From NCBI RefSeq assembly GCF_041908905.1, contig NZ_JAYREK010000001.1, positions 124,001 to 188,000 of the forward strand: DNA of 64,000 bases, read 5' to 3'. Source of the DNA: Zoogloea sp041908905 (GTDB lineage: Bacteria > Pseudomonadota > Gammaproteobacteria > Burkholderiales > Rhodocyclaceae). A program made the translations under genes and the position numbers. Shown one piece after another: positions 19,295 through 29,206 of the stretch. The notes under the pieces were generated by a model that made no database searches, was not told the origin of the DNA, and was given only the letters and a program-made list of their open reading frames with translations. How positions within the stretch are numbered: the stretch's first letter is position 1; each line of letters opens with the position of its first letter.

Positions 19295-20578
19295 ATGTCC
19301 GACTCCGCCTCCTCGCCCTTCCACGTCGCCATCGTCGGCGGCGGCCCCGCCGGCCTGATGGCCGCCGAAACCCTGGCCGCGGCCGGGCTGCGGGTGGATG
19401 TCTTCGACGCGATGCCCTCGGTGGGCCGCAAGTTCCTGCTGGCCGGCCGGGGCGGGCTCAACATCACCCACTCGGAGCCTTTAGCGGCCTTCGCCGGGCG
19501 CTACGGCGATCGCCGCCCGCAGATCGAGCCGATGCTCGCGGCCTTCGGGCCCGACGCGCTGCGGGCCTGGGTCGAAGGGCTGGGGGTGAGCACCTTCGTC
19601 GGCAGCTCGGGGCGCGTCTTCCCGGCCGAGATGAAGGCCGCGCCGCTGCTGCGCGCCTGGCTGGTCCGCCTGCGCGAGGCCGGCGTGCATTTCCACCCCC
19701 GCCACCGCTGGACCGGCTGGGCCGCCGACGGCAGCCTGCAATTCACCACGCCAGCCGGCCCGATCACCCACCGGGCCGACGCCACCCTGCTGGCCCTGGG
19801 CGGCGGCAGCTGGGCCAAGCTCGGCTCGGACGGCGCCTGGGTGCCGCTGCTCACCGCCGCGGGCCTGGCCGTGGCGCCCCTGCAGCCCGCCAACTGCGGC
19901 TTCGTGGTGGCCTCCCCGCGGGGCGAGGCGCCCACCGGCTGGAGCCAGCACCTGGCCAGCCGCTTCGCCGGCCAGCCCCTCAAGTCGATCACCCTGCGCC
20001 TCGCCGACGACAGCGCGCCGGCACGCCCCGGCGAGGCGATGCTCAGCGCCGACGGCCTCGAGGGCAGCCTGGTGTATGCGCTGTCGGCGACCATCCGCGA
20101 GCGCATCGCCCGCGACGGGCACGCCACGCTGCGGGTCGACCTCGCCCCCGGGCGCAGCCTGGAGCGGGTGCAGGCCGAGGTCGCCCACCCCCGCGGCGCC
20201 CGCTCGCTGGCCAGCCACCTGCAGAGCCGGGTCGGCATCGCCGGGGTCAAGATGGCCCTGCTGCGGGAATGCCTCGATGCCGCCGCGCTGGCCGACCCGG
20301 CCCGCCTCGCCGCGGCGATCAAGGCCCTGTCCGTCACCCTCGTCGCGCCGCGGCCCATCGACGAGGCCATCAGCACCGCCGGCGGCCTGCGCTTCGAGGA
20401 ACTCGACGAACACCTGATGGTGCGCAGCCACCCCGGCCTGTTCTGCGCCGGCGAGATGCTCGACTGGGAGGCCCCCACCGGCGGCTACCTGCTCACCGCC
20501 TGCTTCGCCAGCGGCCGGTGGGCCGCCCAGGGGGTGCTGGCGTGGCGGGCGGGCTGCGGGCGGGAAGACACTTATTAA
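19295..20578 (+). CDS. NAD(P)/FAD-dependent oxidoreductase (HI0933-like flavoprotein)
   Basis: 427 aa from ATG at 19295. An N-terminal dinucleotide-binding motif VAIVGGGPAGLMAAE is followed by VGRKFLLAGRGGLNITHSEP, the signature of the HI0933/YhiN-like group. The C-terminal segment AGEMLDWEAPTGGYLLTACFASG closes the FAD site. It matches the subgroup of about 400 aa flavoproteins with unknown substrate. A TACAAT at 19259-19264 may be the -10 box. The start was chosen at the first Met directly before the Rossmann fold. Confidence 0.87.
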   Translation: MSDSASSPFHVAIVGGGPAGLMAAETLAAAGLRVDVFDAMPSVGRKFLLAGRGGLNITHSEPLAAFAGRYGDRRPQIEPMLAAFGPDALRAWVEGLGVSTFVGSSGRVFPAEMKAAPLLRAWLVRLREAGVHFHPRHRWTGWAADGSLQFTTPAGPITHRADATLLALGGGSWAKLGSDGAWVPLLTAAGLAVAPLQPANCGFVVASPRGEAPTGWSQHLASRFAGQPLKSITLRLADDSAPARPGEAMLSADGLEGSLVYALSATIRERIARDGHATLRVDLAPGRSLERVQAEVAHPRGARSLASHLQSRVGIAGVKMALLRECLDAAALADPARLAAAIKALSVTLVAPRPIDEAISTAGGLRFEELDEHLMVRSHPGLFCAGEMLDWEAPTGGYLLTACFASGRWAAQGVLAWRAGCGREDTY

Positions 20579-20638
20579 CACGCTGCCCCCGGCGCGACGG
20601 CTACAGTGAAGCCTTGTCTTCCACCGCAGGAGCGCATC

Positions 20639-20884
20639 ATGGGCATCGTCTCGACCATCGTCATCGGCTTGCTGGTGGGCCTCGTCGCCCGTTTCGTCAA
20701 ACCCGGCGACGACTCGATGGGCTGGATCAAGACCATCCTCTTCGGCATTGGCGGCTCGCTGGCGGCCACCTATGGCGGCCAGGCAATCGGGCTGTATCAG
20801 GCCGGCCAGGGCGCCGGTTTCATCGGCTCGGTGGTGGGCGCGGTGATCCTGCTGGTGCTGGCCGGCAAGCTCGGCGGCAAGTAA
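20639..20884 (+). CDS. GlsB/YeaQ/YmgE family stress-response membrane protein
   Basis: 81 aa with three hydrophobic helices. The family pattern is clear: an N-terminal VIGLLVGLVARFVKPGDD, a central TILFGIGGSLAATYGG and a Gly-rich last helix. These transglycosylase-associated-type membrane proteins are induced by stress in other bacteria; molecular function is unknown. A TACAGT box about 36 bases upstream and an AGGAG site precede the ATG. Confidence 0.9.
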   Translation: MGIVSTIVIGLLVGLVARFVKPGDDSMGWIKTILFGIGGSLAATYGGQAIGLYQAGQGAGFIGSVVGAVILLVLAGKLGGK

Positions 20885-20963
20885 GCGGCTTCGCGCCCGG
20901 GTCGGCCAGCGAACGCCGCCCGCGGTGCTAGACTGAAACGTCTCCACCGCAAGGGAGCCCGCG

Positions 20964-21572
20964 ATGAACAAGACGCTGGAGTTCTGGTTCGAGTTCGCCA
21001 GCTCGTACTCCTACCTGTCGGTCATGCGCATCGGGCCGCTGGCCCGCGACGCCGGGGTCGAGGTGCGGTGGCGCCCGTTCCTGCTCGGCCCGGTGTTCCT
21101 GTCCCTCGGCTGGAACGACTCGCCCTTCAACATCTACCCGCCCAAGGGCCGCTACATGTGGCGCGACCTGGCGCGGCTGGCCCAGGGCTACGGCCTGCCC
21201 TTCCGGATGCCGTCGCGCTTTCCGCGCAGCGGCCTGCTCGCCGCGCGGGTGGCGCTGCTCGGCGCAGGCGAGCCGTGGATCGGCGACTTTGCCCGCGGCG
21301 TGATGCGCGCCAACTTCGCCGACGACCAGGACATCGCCGACCCCGGAGTGATCCGCGGCCTCCTCGACGGCCTCGGGCTGCCCGCCGACGCGCTCATCAG
21401 CCAGGCCGGCCAGGCCGACACCAAGCTCGCGCTGCAGCGCCAGACCGCCGAGGCCGGCGAGCTGGGCATCTTCGGCGCGCCGAGCTTCATCACCCCGGAC
21501 GGCGAGCTGTTCTGGGGCAACGACCGGCTGGAAGACGCGCTGGCCTGGGCCGCGAACCCGCCCGCCGCCTGA
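20964..21572 (+). CDS. 2-hydroxychromene-2-carboxylate isomerase / DsbA-family protein
   Basis: 202 aa. The N-terminus (LEFWFEFASSYSYL) carries the Ser that replaces the thioredoxin Cys in this kappa-class glutathione-transferase-like family. The C-terminal GIFGAPSFITPDGELFWGNDRLEDAL has the cis-Pro. In naphthalene degraders the enzyme isomerises 2-hydroxychromene-2-carboxylate with glutathione. There are no catabolic genes here, so its substrate may differ. AGGGAG precedes the start. Confidence 0.88.
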   Translation: MNKTLEFWFEFASSYSYLSVMRIGPLARDAGVEVRWRPFLLGPVFLSLGWNDSPFNIYPPKGRYMWRDLARLAQGYGLPFRMPSRFPRSGLLAARVALLGAGEPWIGDFARGVMRANFADDQDIADPGVIRGLLDGLGLPADALISQAGQADTKLALQRQTAEAGELGIFGAPSFITPDGELFWGNDRLEDALAWAANPPAA

Positions 21573-21627
21573 GCGCCGGCCGCCGATGGGATAGAATCGC
21601 ACCCCGCCCATCGCCCGCCAGCCCGCC

Positions 21628-22125
21628 ATGAACGCCGACGACGCCTTCGACACCGACCCCGCCGCCCGCATCACCGAAGACCGCCTGTGGCGCGACGACG
21701 GCTGGACGGCCCGCGTGATCAAAAATGAAGAGGACGACGGCTGGGCGGTGGCGATGCTGAAGGACGGCGAGTCCGAACCCGCCCTGGTCGGCCCATGGAC
21801 GATGGGCCGCGACAAGAAGAACCCCAAGCCCCTCGACGCGGCGGCCTTCAACACCCTGGTCAAGACCGCCTCGGAGGTGCTGCGCCGGCACGAGCAGCAG
21901 CTCCACGCCACGCTCCACAAGCGCGTCACCGTGAGCACCGACGGCGGCCGCATCGAGGTGCGCCTCGACATCGTGCCCGACGAATACGAGCCCTACGCCC
22001 ACCTCAGCGCCTTCGACGAGTTCGGCGACGAACTCGCCCGCGTCCGCGTGCGCCCCGACTTCAAGCTCAACGCCGCCAGCGCCGGGGCGTGGGTGGACGC
22101 CGGCTACCCGCGCCCGGGGAACTGA
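21628..22125 (+). CDS. Conserved hypothetical protein
   Basis: 165 aa, acidic, with no signal peptide or membrane helix. Not recognised as a named family. It has a mixed composition of short strands (WTARVIKNEEDDGWAVAML; the C-terminal RIEVRLDIVPDEYEPYAHL) and reads like a compact globular cytosolic protein. A TAGAAT -10-like element (about 21592-21597) lies 30 bases before the ATG. Confidence 0.72.
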   Translation: MNADDAFDTDPAARITEDRLWRDDGWTARVIKNEEDDGWAVAMLKDGESEPALVGPWTMGRDKKNPKPLDAAAFNTLVKTASEVLRRHEQQLHATLHKRVTVSTDGGRIEVRLDIVPDEYEPYAHLSAFDEFGDELARVRVRPDFKLNAASAGAWVDAGYPRPGN

Positions 22126-22160
22126 GCCAGCCCGGGCCCGGCGTCAGCCCGACGGCCGGC

Positions 22161-22868
22161 TCACTTGCCCGGCAGCAGCGCGTCGGTGGCCGGCGGAGCG
22201 CCGGCGGCGTTCTTGCGTTCCTTCTCGGCCTTCTTCTCGGCGGCCTTGCGGGCGCGCTCCTCGTAGTCGGCCTTGTCGCTCCGGGCCTGCTCGGCGCGCT
22301 GGGCCGCGGCGGCGGCCTCCTCGGCGCGGCGACGGGCCTGGTCGGCCTCGCGGCGGTGGCGCGCCTCGGCCTCCTGCATGCCGCGGGTCTTGGCGTCCTG
22401 TTCGAGCTTGGTGCGCTCGGCGTTCTTCTCGGAAAACTCGCGCAGGCGGGCCTCGCTCTCGGCGCGGTTCTTGGCCTCCTGCTCGGCGCGCTCGACGGCC
22501 TTCCGGGGCGCGCTGGCCTCCTGTTCGGCCATCCGCTCGGCGAAGCGGCGGTTCTTGTCGGCCAGCTCGATCGCGTCGGCCTCGGTGTCGAGGGCGCGGG
22601 CGCGGCGGACCGCCTCGACCCGCCGGGCGCGCGCCTGGTCGATGCAGCGATTGACCAGAAAACGCTGGTAGCAGGCGATCTCCTCGTCGGAGAAGCGCAG
22701 GGTCGCCTCGTCGCGGATCGCCGAGGCCTCGGAATGCAGCTTCGCGGCGCGGGCCAGCTCGGCCTCCGGGTCGACAGCGGGGGCATCGGCCGCCCGCAGC
22801 GGGCCGCCGGACAGCGCGAAGATCAGGGTGGCGAGGCAGGAGAGCGGAAAGAGACGGCTTCGGCGCAT
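22161..22868 (-). CDS. Exported coiled-coil protein of unknown function
   Basis: 235 aa. A signal peptide ends near ALA-like LRA-AD (about 26). Two Cys (CYQRFLVNRC) lie in a short conserved motif near 67-76. From about 85 to 225 the protein is one long charged helix rich in Ala, Glu, Arg and Lys, predicted as coiled coil. It is periplasmic by inference. Similar proteins with the CYQ-FLVN-C motif occur in betaproteobacteria without known function. It is divergent from the ABC-F gene. Confidence 0.78.
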   Translation of the reverse strand: MRRSRLFPLSCLATLIFALSGGPLRAADAPAVDPEAELARAAKLHSEASAIRDEATLRFSDEEIACYQRFLVNRCIDQARARRVEAVRRARALDTEADAIELADKNRRFAERMAEQEASAPRKAVERAEQEAKNRAESEARLREFSEKNAERTKLEQDAKTRGMQEAEARHRREADQARRRAEEAAAAAQRAEQARSDKADYEERARKAAEKKAEKERKNAAGAPPATDALLPGK

Positions 22869-22936
22869 GGCACGGCAGGGCTTGCAGGAATGGAACCGCT
22901 TACAATACCGGATTTCCTGCCCGCTTTCCTGCCGCC

Positions 22937-24847
<1,911 letters not shown>

Positions 24848-24875
24848 AGCCCCGGGCGGCCGCAACAACCCGTAT

Positions 24876-24915
24876 CGGGTATCCTCCACACATTTCAACA
24901 CCAGGAGGATACCCG
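24876..24915 (+). promoter_or_regulatory. Inverted repeat covering the ribosome-binding site of the GDSL gene
   Basis: Perfect 12-bp arms, CGGGTATCCTCC (24876-24887) and GGAGGATACCCG (24904-24915), enclose 16 bases. The right arm contains the AGGAGG ribosome-binding site and ends two bases before the ATG at 24918. In RNA the hairpin would hide that site. In DNA it is a strong operator-like dyad. No T-run follows. Confidence 0.7.
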
Positions 24916-24917
24916 CA

Positions 24918-25973
24918 ATGACGGCCACGTTCACAAAGGCCCTGCGCCGCCTCGCCCTCGCCGCCGGCCTTGCCCTGCCCGCCATCGCCTCCGCCGGCTA
25001 CTCGCAGCTCTACGTCCTGGGCGACAGCCTGTCGGACGTGGGCAACGTGGGCGCCACCCAGGCCGCCCTGGTCGCCGCCAACGGTGGCCAGCCGCTGCCC
25101 ATCCTCGGCCTCGCTGACCCGAACACCCCGTCCCCCTACGCCCCCAACCGGGCGTCCAACGGGCCCCTGTGGGTGGACGTGCTGGCCGGCGCCTTCGGCT
25201 TCACCTCGACCGCCTCCCTCTACGGCGGCACCAACTACGCCTTCGGCGGCGCCCGCACCGACAACCAGCTCTACAACCCGCTCTACCCCGAGTTCAAGGG
25301 CCTGCTCCAGCAGCGCGACGCCCTGCTCGCCGACCACCCGACCCTCGACCCCGACGCCCTCTACGTGGTGTGGGGTGGCGCCAACAACCTGCAGGACATC
25401 CTCACCGGCCGCCCCCGCGCCGACGGCACCCCGCAGAGCATCGGCCAGACCCTGGCCGACCTGGGCCTGATCGTCGACAGCCTGGCCGCCGCCGGCGCCC
25501 GGCACTTCCTGATGCCCAACGCCCCCGACATCGGCCTCGTCCCGCGCCTGATCGAACGGGGCCCCTACGCCGCCGCCTTCGGCAGCCAGCTCACCGGCTT
25601 CTTCAACACCGGGCTCGCCGGCCTCATCGACAGCCGCCGCGCGGCCGGGCTCGACATCCTGACCTTCGACGCCGCCGGCTTCCTCGCCGAAGTCGTCGCC
25701 GAGCCGGCCCGCTTTGGCCTCACCAACGTCAGCGAGCGCTGCTACACCGGCGACGACATCACCTTCAACGGCAGCGGGAGCGTCTGCGCCACCCCCGAGA
25801 GCTACCTCTTCTGGGACGGCATCCACCCCACCGCCACCGGCCACGCCCTGCTCGCCGGGGCCATGCTGCGCGAGGTGCCCGAACCCGCCACCCTCGGCCT
25901 GCTGGCCCTCGGGCTGGGCGCAGCTTGCACTTCGCGACGCATTCGGCAAAAGCCCGGCCGGTCTCTTTGCTAA
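24918..25973 (+). CDS. SGNH/GDSL esterase with PEP-CTERM sorting signal
   Basis: 351 aa. Signal peptide (about 1-25, ASA-G). Block I is LGDSLSDVGN with the catalytic Ser, block III GGANNLQD, and block V DGIHPT with the catalytic Asp and His. The C-terminus carries VPEPATLGLLALGLGAACTSRR, a PEP-CTERM signal recognised by exosortase, so the enzyme should be exported and attached or released at the surface. It has a strong but potentially hidden ribosome-binding site. The promoter of the next gene lies at its 3' end. Confidence 0.9.
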   Translation: MTATFTKALRRLALAAGLALPAIASAGYSQLYVLGDSLSDVGNVGATQAALVAANGGQPLPILGLADPNTPSPYAPNRASNGPLWVDVLAGAFGFTSTASLYGGTNYAFGGARTDNQLYNPLYPEFKGLLQQRDALLADHPTLDPDALYVVWGGANNLQDILTGRPRADGTPQSIGQTLADLGLIVDSLAAAGARHFLMPNAPDIGLVPRLIERGPYAAAFGSQLTGFFNTGLAGLIDSRRAAGLDILTFDAAGFLAEVVAEPARFGLTNVSERCYTGDDITFNGSGSVCATPESYLFWDGIHPTATGHALLAGAMLREVPEPATLGLLALGLGAACTSRRIRQKPGRSLC

Positions 25974-25976
25974 AAT
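25971..25976 (+). promoter_or_regulatory. -10 element of thrH
   Basis: TAAAAT overlaps the stop codon of the GDSL gene. Transcription would start near 25983, about 34 bases before the thrH GTG. No matching -35 was seen. Confidence 0.45.
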
Positions 25977-26016
25977 CGCAGGCTCATCCCTACGCCACCA
26001 TCTGGAGCCCCACGCC

Positions 26017-26625
26017 GTGCAACTCGTCTGTCTCGACCTCGAAGGTGTCCTCGTCCCCGAAATCTGGATCGAATTCGCGGAGCGCACCGGAATCCCCGAA
26101 CTGCGCCGCACCACCCGCGACGAACCCGATTACGACAAGCTGATGAAGTACCGCCTCGACATCCTGAAGGCGCACAAGCTCGGCCTGCCCGACATCCAGA
26201 AGGTGATCGCCGAGATGGGCCCCGAGCCCGGCGCGAAGGATTTCCTCGACGCCCTGCGCCAGGATTTCCAGGTCATCATCCTGTCCGACACCTTCTACGA
26301 ATTCGCGATGCCGCTGATGCAGCAGCTGGGCATGCCCACCCTGTTCTGCCACAAGCTCGAGGCCGACGCCGACGGCTTCCTGGTGAACTACCACCTGCGC
26401 ATGGCCAACCAGAAGAAGGAAGCCGTGCAGCGCTTCAAGGAGATCAACTTCAAGGTCATCGCCGCCGGCGACTCCTACAACGACACCGCGATGCTCAAGG
26501 AAGCCAACGCCGGCATCCTGTTCCGCGCCCCGGACAACGTCATCGCCGAGTTTCCCCAGTTCCCGGTCGAACGCGAATACAGCGGCCTGATGGCCCAGAT
26601 CCGCGCCGCCTCCGCCCGCATCTGA
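26017..26625 (+). CDS. thrH: Bifunctional phosphoserine phosphatase / homoserine phosphotransferase ThrH
   Basis: 202 aa, the normal length. HAD-type motif I is CLDLEGVLVPEIW, which has Glu at the second acidic position, a known ThrH feature. ILSDTFYEF is motif II and AAGDSYNDTAML motif IV. It dephosphorylates phosphoserine in serine synthesis and can transfer the phosphate to homoserine. GTG at 26017 gives the family N-terminus. It lies 56 bases upstream of purU; both feed one-carbon and serine metabolism. Confidence 0.94.
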   Translation: MQLVCLDLEGVLVPEIWIEFAERTGIPELRRTTRDEPDYDKLMKYRLDILKAHKLGLPDIQKVIAEMGPEPGAKDFLDALRQDFQVIILSDTFYEFAMPLMQQLGMPTLFCHKLEADADGFLVNYHLRMANQKKEAVQRFKEINFKVIAAGDSYNDTAMLKEANAGILFRAPDNVIAEFPQFPVEREYSGLMAQIRAASARI

Positions 26626-26681
26626 CCCTTCCATGTCCGCCGGCCCGGCCCCCCGGCCGGCCGCCGGCGGCCCCCCCCGCC

Positions 26682-27557
26682 ATGCACCGCGAACGCTTCT
26701 ACACCCTCTCCGCCTCCTGCCCGGACCGCTCCGGGATCGTCGCCAAGGTTTCCGGCTTCATCGCCGAACACAAGGGCTGGATCCTCGAAACGGCCCTCCA
26801 CTCCGAACGCAACGACGACGCCAGCCAGCCCGACCGCTACTTCATGCGCGTCGAGATCCGCGCCGACTCGCTGCCCTTCATGCTCACCGAGTTCCGCGAG
26901 CGCTTCGCCCCCATCGCCGAAGAACTCCAGATGGACTGGAAGATCACCGACTCGGCGGTCAAGAAGCGCGTCGTGATCCTCGTCTCGAAGCAGGAGCACT
27001 GCCTCTACGACCTGCTCGCCCGCTGGCAGTCGAAGGAGCTCGACATCGAGATCCCCTGCGTGATCTCCAACCACGACACCTTCCGGGGTTTCGTCGAGTG
27101 GCACGGCATCCCCTTCCACCACGTGCCGGTCACCGCCGACAACAAGCCCCGCGCCTACGCCGAGATCCAGCGCATCTTCGACGAGGTGCACGGCGACACC
27201 ATGGTGCTGGCCCGCTACATGCAGATCCTGTCGCCCGAGCTGTGTGCCGCCAACCCGGGTAAGATCCTCAACATCCACCACAGCTTCCTGCCCAGCTTCG
27301 TCGGCGCCAAGCCCTACCACCAGGCCTACCAGCGCGGCGTCAAGCTGATCGGCGCCACCTGCCACTACGTCACCTCCGAGCTCGACCAGGGCCCGATCAT
27401 CGAGCAGGACGTGATCCGCATCGACCACTCGGACTCGGTGGACGACATGGTCCGCTACGGCAAGGACATCGAAAAGGCCGTGCTCGCCCGCGGCCTGCGC
27501 TACCACCTCGAGGACCGGGTGCTGGTGCATGGCAACAAGACGGTGGTGTTCCGCTGA
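26682..27557 (+). CDS. purU: Formyltetrahydrofolate deformylase
   Basis: 291 aa, normal length. An N-terminal ACT domain (about 5-85, LSASCPDRSGIVAKVSGF) senses amino acids. The C-terminal formyl-transferase-like domain has NIHHSFLPSF and the ATCHYVTSELDQGPII segment with catalytic His and Asp. It hydrolyses 10-formyl-THF to formate and THF, balancing one-carbon pools. A strong terminator follows 40 bases later, closing the thrH-purU unit. Confidence 0.95.
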   Translation: MHRERFYTLSASCPDRSGIVAKVSGFIAEHKGWILETALHSERNDDASQPDRYFMRVEIRADSLPFMLTEFRERFAPIAEELQMDWKITDSAVKKRVVILVSKQEHCLYDLLARWQSKELDIEIPCVISNHDTFRGFVEWHGIPFHHVPVTADNKPRAYAEIQRIFDEVHGDTMVLARYMQILSPELCAANPGKILNIHHSFLPSFVGAKPYHQAYQRGVKLIGATCHYVTSELDQGPIIEQDVIRIDHSDSVDDMVRYGKDIEKAVLARGLRYHLEDRVLVHGNKTVVFR

Positions 27558-27595
27558 CCCCCTGCCGGCCCCCGACGCCGGCGCGCCGTTGCCCA

Positions 27596-27621
27596 GCCAG
27601 CCCCACGGGGCTGGCTTTTTT
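27596..27621 (+). terminator. Rho-independent terminator after purU
   Basis: GCCAGCCCC, AC, GGGGCTGGC, then six T. Confidence 0.93.
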
Positions 27622-27867
27622 ACGCCCCGCCCCCGCACTGTAAAAAATATCGACACGCTCGCCGCCCCAACACGGGGCCGCGAGGCGCCCCACCGCGGGC
27701 AGTCCCACGCCCGGCGTCACGCCGCTCATTGGCGACAAAACGAACAGCCCGGTGCGAAACACTGCACACCCCTCCGGCACAAAATCTTGACCCTGCCCGC
27801 CGGCTCCCCCGAAAAATCCGGGCCTGCCACAAACAAACCCAAAGGCATAAACCGGAATTAAGCGCGA

Positions 27868-27939
27868 CCGTGACCGGCATCACGGAAACCAATTCACCCT
27901 ACTCAAATCGGGGGTTTTTACAAAATAAGGGGAACCCCC
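27868..27939 (+). promoter_or_regulatory. Candidate activator sites upstream of the PEP-CTERM gene
   Basis: Two dyads lie about 155 and 106 bases before the predicted start: CCGTGA-6-TCACGG (27868-27885) and GGGGGTT-16-AACCCCC (27910-27939). This is the usual position of enhancer sites for sigma-54 activators. The rest of the 536-base gap between purU and this gene holds no gene that I can see. It is clearly less G+C-rich than its surroundings. Confidence 0.35.
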
Positions 27940-28005
27940 TCCATGGCAGTGCCCACGTCAAGACAAGCCATTGAATAAAAACAAAAAACAAGAGCAAAAA
28001 GGGGC

Positions 28006-28019
28006 GGCACAATAATTGC
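28006..28019 (+). promoter_or_regulatory. Sigma-54 promoter of the PEP-CTERM gene
   Basis: CGGCAC-AATAA-TTGC: GG at 28006-28007 and GC at 28018-28019 are exactly 10 bases apart, as in -24/-12 promoters. Transcription should start near 28031, about 63 bases before the ATG. Exosortase-linked (PEP-CTERM) genes are often under the sigma-54 activator PrsR. Confidence 0.75.
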
Positions 28020-28093
28020 GAAATCGAATGAATAGAGGAGGCCTGCAGCCTGCGCTTCTTCCTGGACTTCTTTCAATTCGAGAAAGCAATAAA

Positions 28094-29011
28094 ATGAACG
28101 TCAAAAAAATCACACTGACCTGCATCAGCAGCGCCCTGCTCGGGCTCTTCTCCCTGGCCGCCCACGCGGGCCCCTTCGTGGTGACGGCCGACATCGTGAC
28201 CGAAAGCGGCGAAGGCAGCACCTACACGGGCGGCAACGCCGGCCTGGGCTACGTTCGCGACGGCGGCTGGGATGCCTTCGACAGGTTCGGCTACTACACG
28301 TCCCTGCCGGCCGGGCTGTCCGTGCAGCGCCAGGTGGACCTGCTCGCCGGCATGAACACCTACCGCTGGGTCGACACCTTCACCAACACCGGCAGCAGCG
28401 CCTTCTCGGGCCAGGTCGCCTTCTACGGCAACCCCGGCTCCGACGGCACCGAGGTGACCACCCGCAACAGCAACTTCCTGGTCAGCTACGACTCCGGCGT
28501 CAACGGCAGCCACGACCCCGTCCTCGCGCTGATCAACGGCAACAACGCCTGGACCAGCGCCTTCACGAAAACCGAGATCTCCCCCAACGCCTACAACGAC
28601 TACCTCACCCTCAGCCTCGGCGCCGGCAAGTCCATCTCCGTCGCCCACTTCGCGATCCTGGTCCGCCCCGACGACGTCACCTACTACTACGACGCGGTGG
28701 ACTCCGGCGCCGTCGCGACCGCCACCAGCCTGGCCGAAGGCCTGATTGCCAACCCCGGCGCCTACATGACCGGCCTGTCGGCCCTCCAGGTCAGCCAGCT
28801 GGCCAACTTCGGCCCGGGGACGCCCGTCACGCCCGACCCGGGCACCAACAACCCGCCCACCACGCCCGATCCCGGCCAGCCCGACCCTGGCCAGCCCGGC
28901 TCCGGCAGCTCCAACCCGAGCGCCGGCAACACCGTGCCCGAGCCCGCCACCTTCGCCCTGCTGGGCCTCGGCTTCGCCGGCCTCGGCCTGAGCCGCCGCC
29001 GGCGGCGCTGA
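28094..29011 (+). CDS. PEP-CTERM sorting-domain protein
   Basis: 305 aa from ATG at 28094. Signal peptide (about 1-24, AHA-G). A beta-rich body rich in Gly, Ser, Asn and Thr is followed by a low-complexity linker of PDPG-type repeats (about 245-280). The C-terminal PEP-CTERM signal has VPEPATFALLGLGFAGLGLSRRRRR: motif, hydrophobic helix and Arg cluster. It is a surface or extracellular matrix protein by inference. No catalytic motif was recognised. A sigma-54 promoter precedes it and a terminator follows. Confidence 0.88.
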   Translation: MNVKKITLTCISSALLGLFSLAAHAGPFVVTADIVTESGEGSTYTGGNAGLGYVRDGGWDAFDRFGYYTSLPAGLSVQRQVDLLAGMNTYRWVDTFTNTGSSAFSGQVAFYGNPGSDGTEVTTRNSNFLVSYDSGVNGSHDPVLALINGNNAWTSAFTKTEISPNAYNDYLTLSLGAGKSISVAHFAILVRPDDVTYYYDAVDSGAVATATSLAEGLIANPGAYMTGLSALQVSQLANFGPGTPVTPDPGTNNPPTTPDPGQPDPGQPGSGSSNPSAGNTVPEPATFALLGLGFAGLGLSRRRRR

Positions 29012-29072
29012 GCACGGCGGGCGCGTCGGCAAGGCAACCGCCCCGCCGAGCAGCCGGCCGCTGAAAGCTGCC

Positions 29073-29104
29073 AAGCCCTGCGCCGTGATGGCGTGGGGCT
29101 TTCT
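29073..29104 (+). terminator. Terminator after the PEP-CTERM gene
   Basis: AAGCCC-T-GCGCC and GGCG-T-GGGGCTT form an interrupted stem around GTGAT, followed by TTCT. Confidence 0.65.
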
Positions 29105-29131
29105 CGTTTACAACGCCCCGGCGCCGCTCAT

Positions 29132-29145
29132 GGCCTGATCCTTGC
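29132..29145 (+). promoter_or_regulatory. Sigma-54 promoter of nasR
   Basis: TGGCCTGATCCTTGC: GG at 29132-29133 and GC at 29144-29145 with 10 bases between. The start would be near 29156, 50 bases before the nasR ATG. No clear NtrC palindrome was found upstream. Confidence 0.6.
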
Positions 29146-29206
29146 GTGCTGCGATCCACGTGGCCACCGGACTGGAGGCCGGATGAAACGGGGATGAAAA
29201 GAACAA

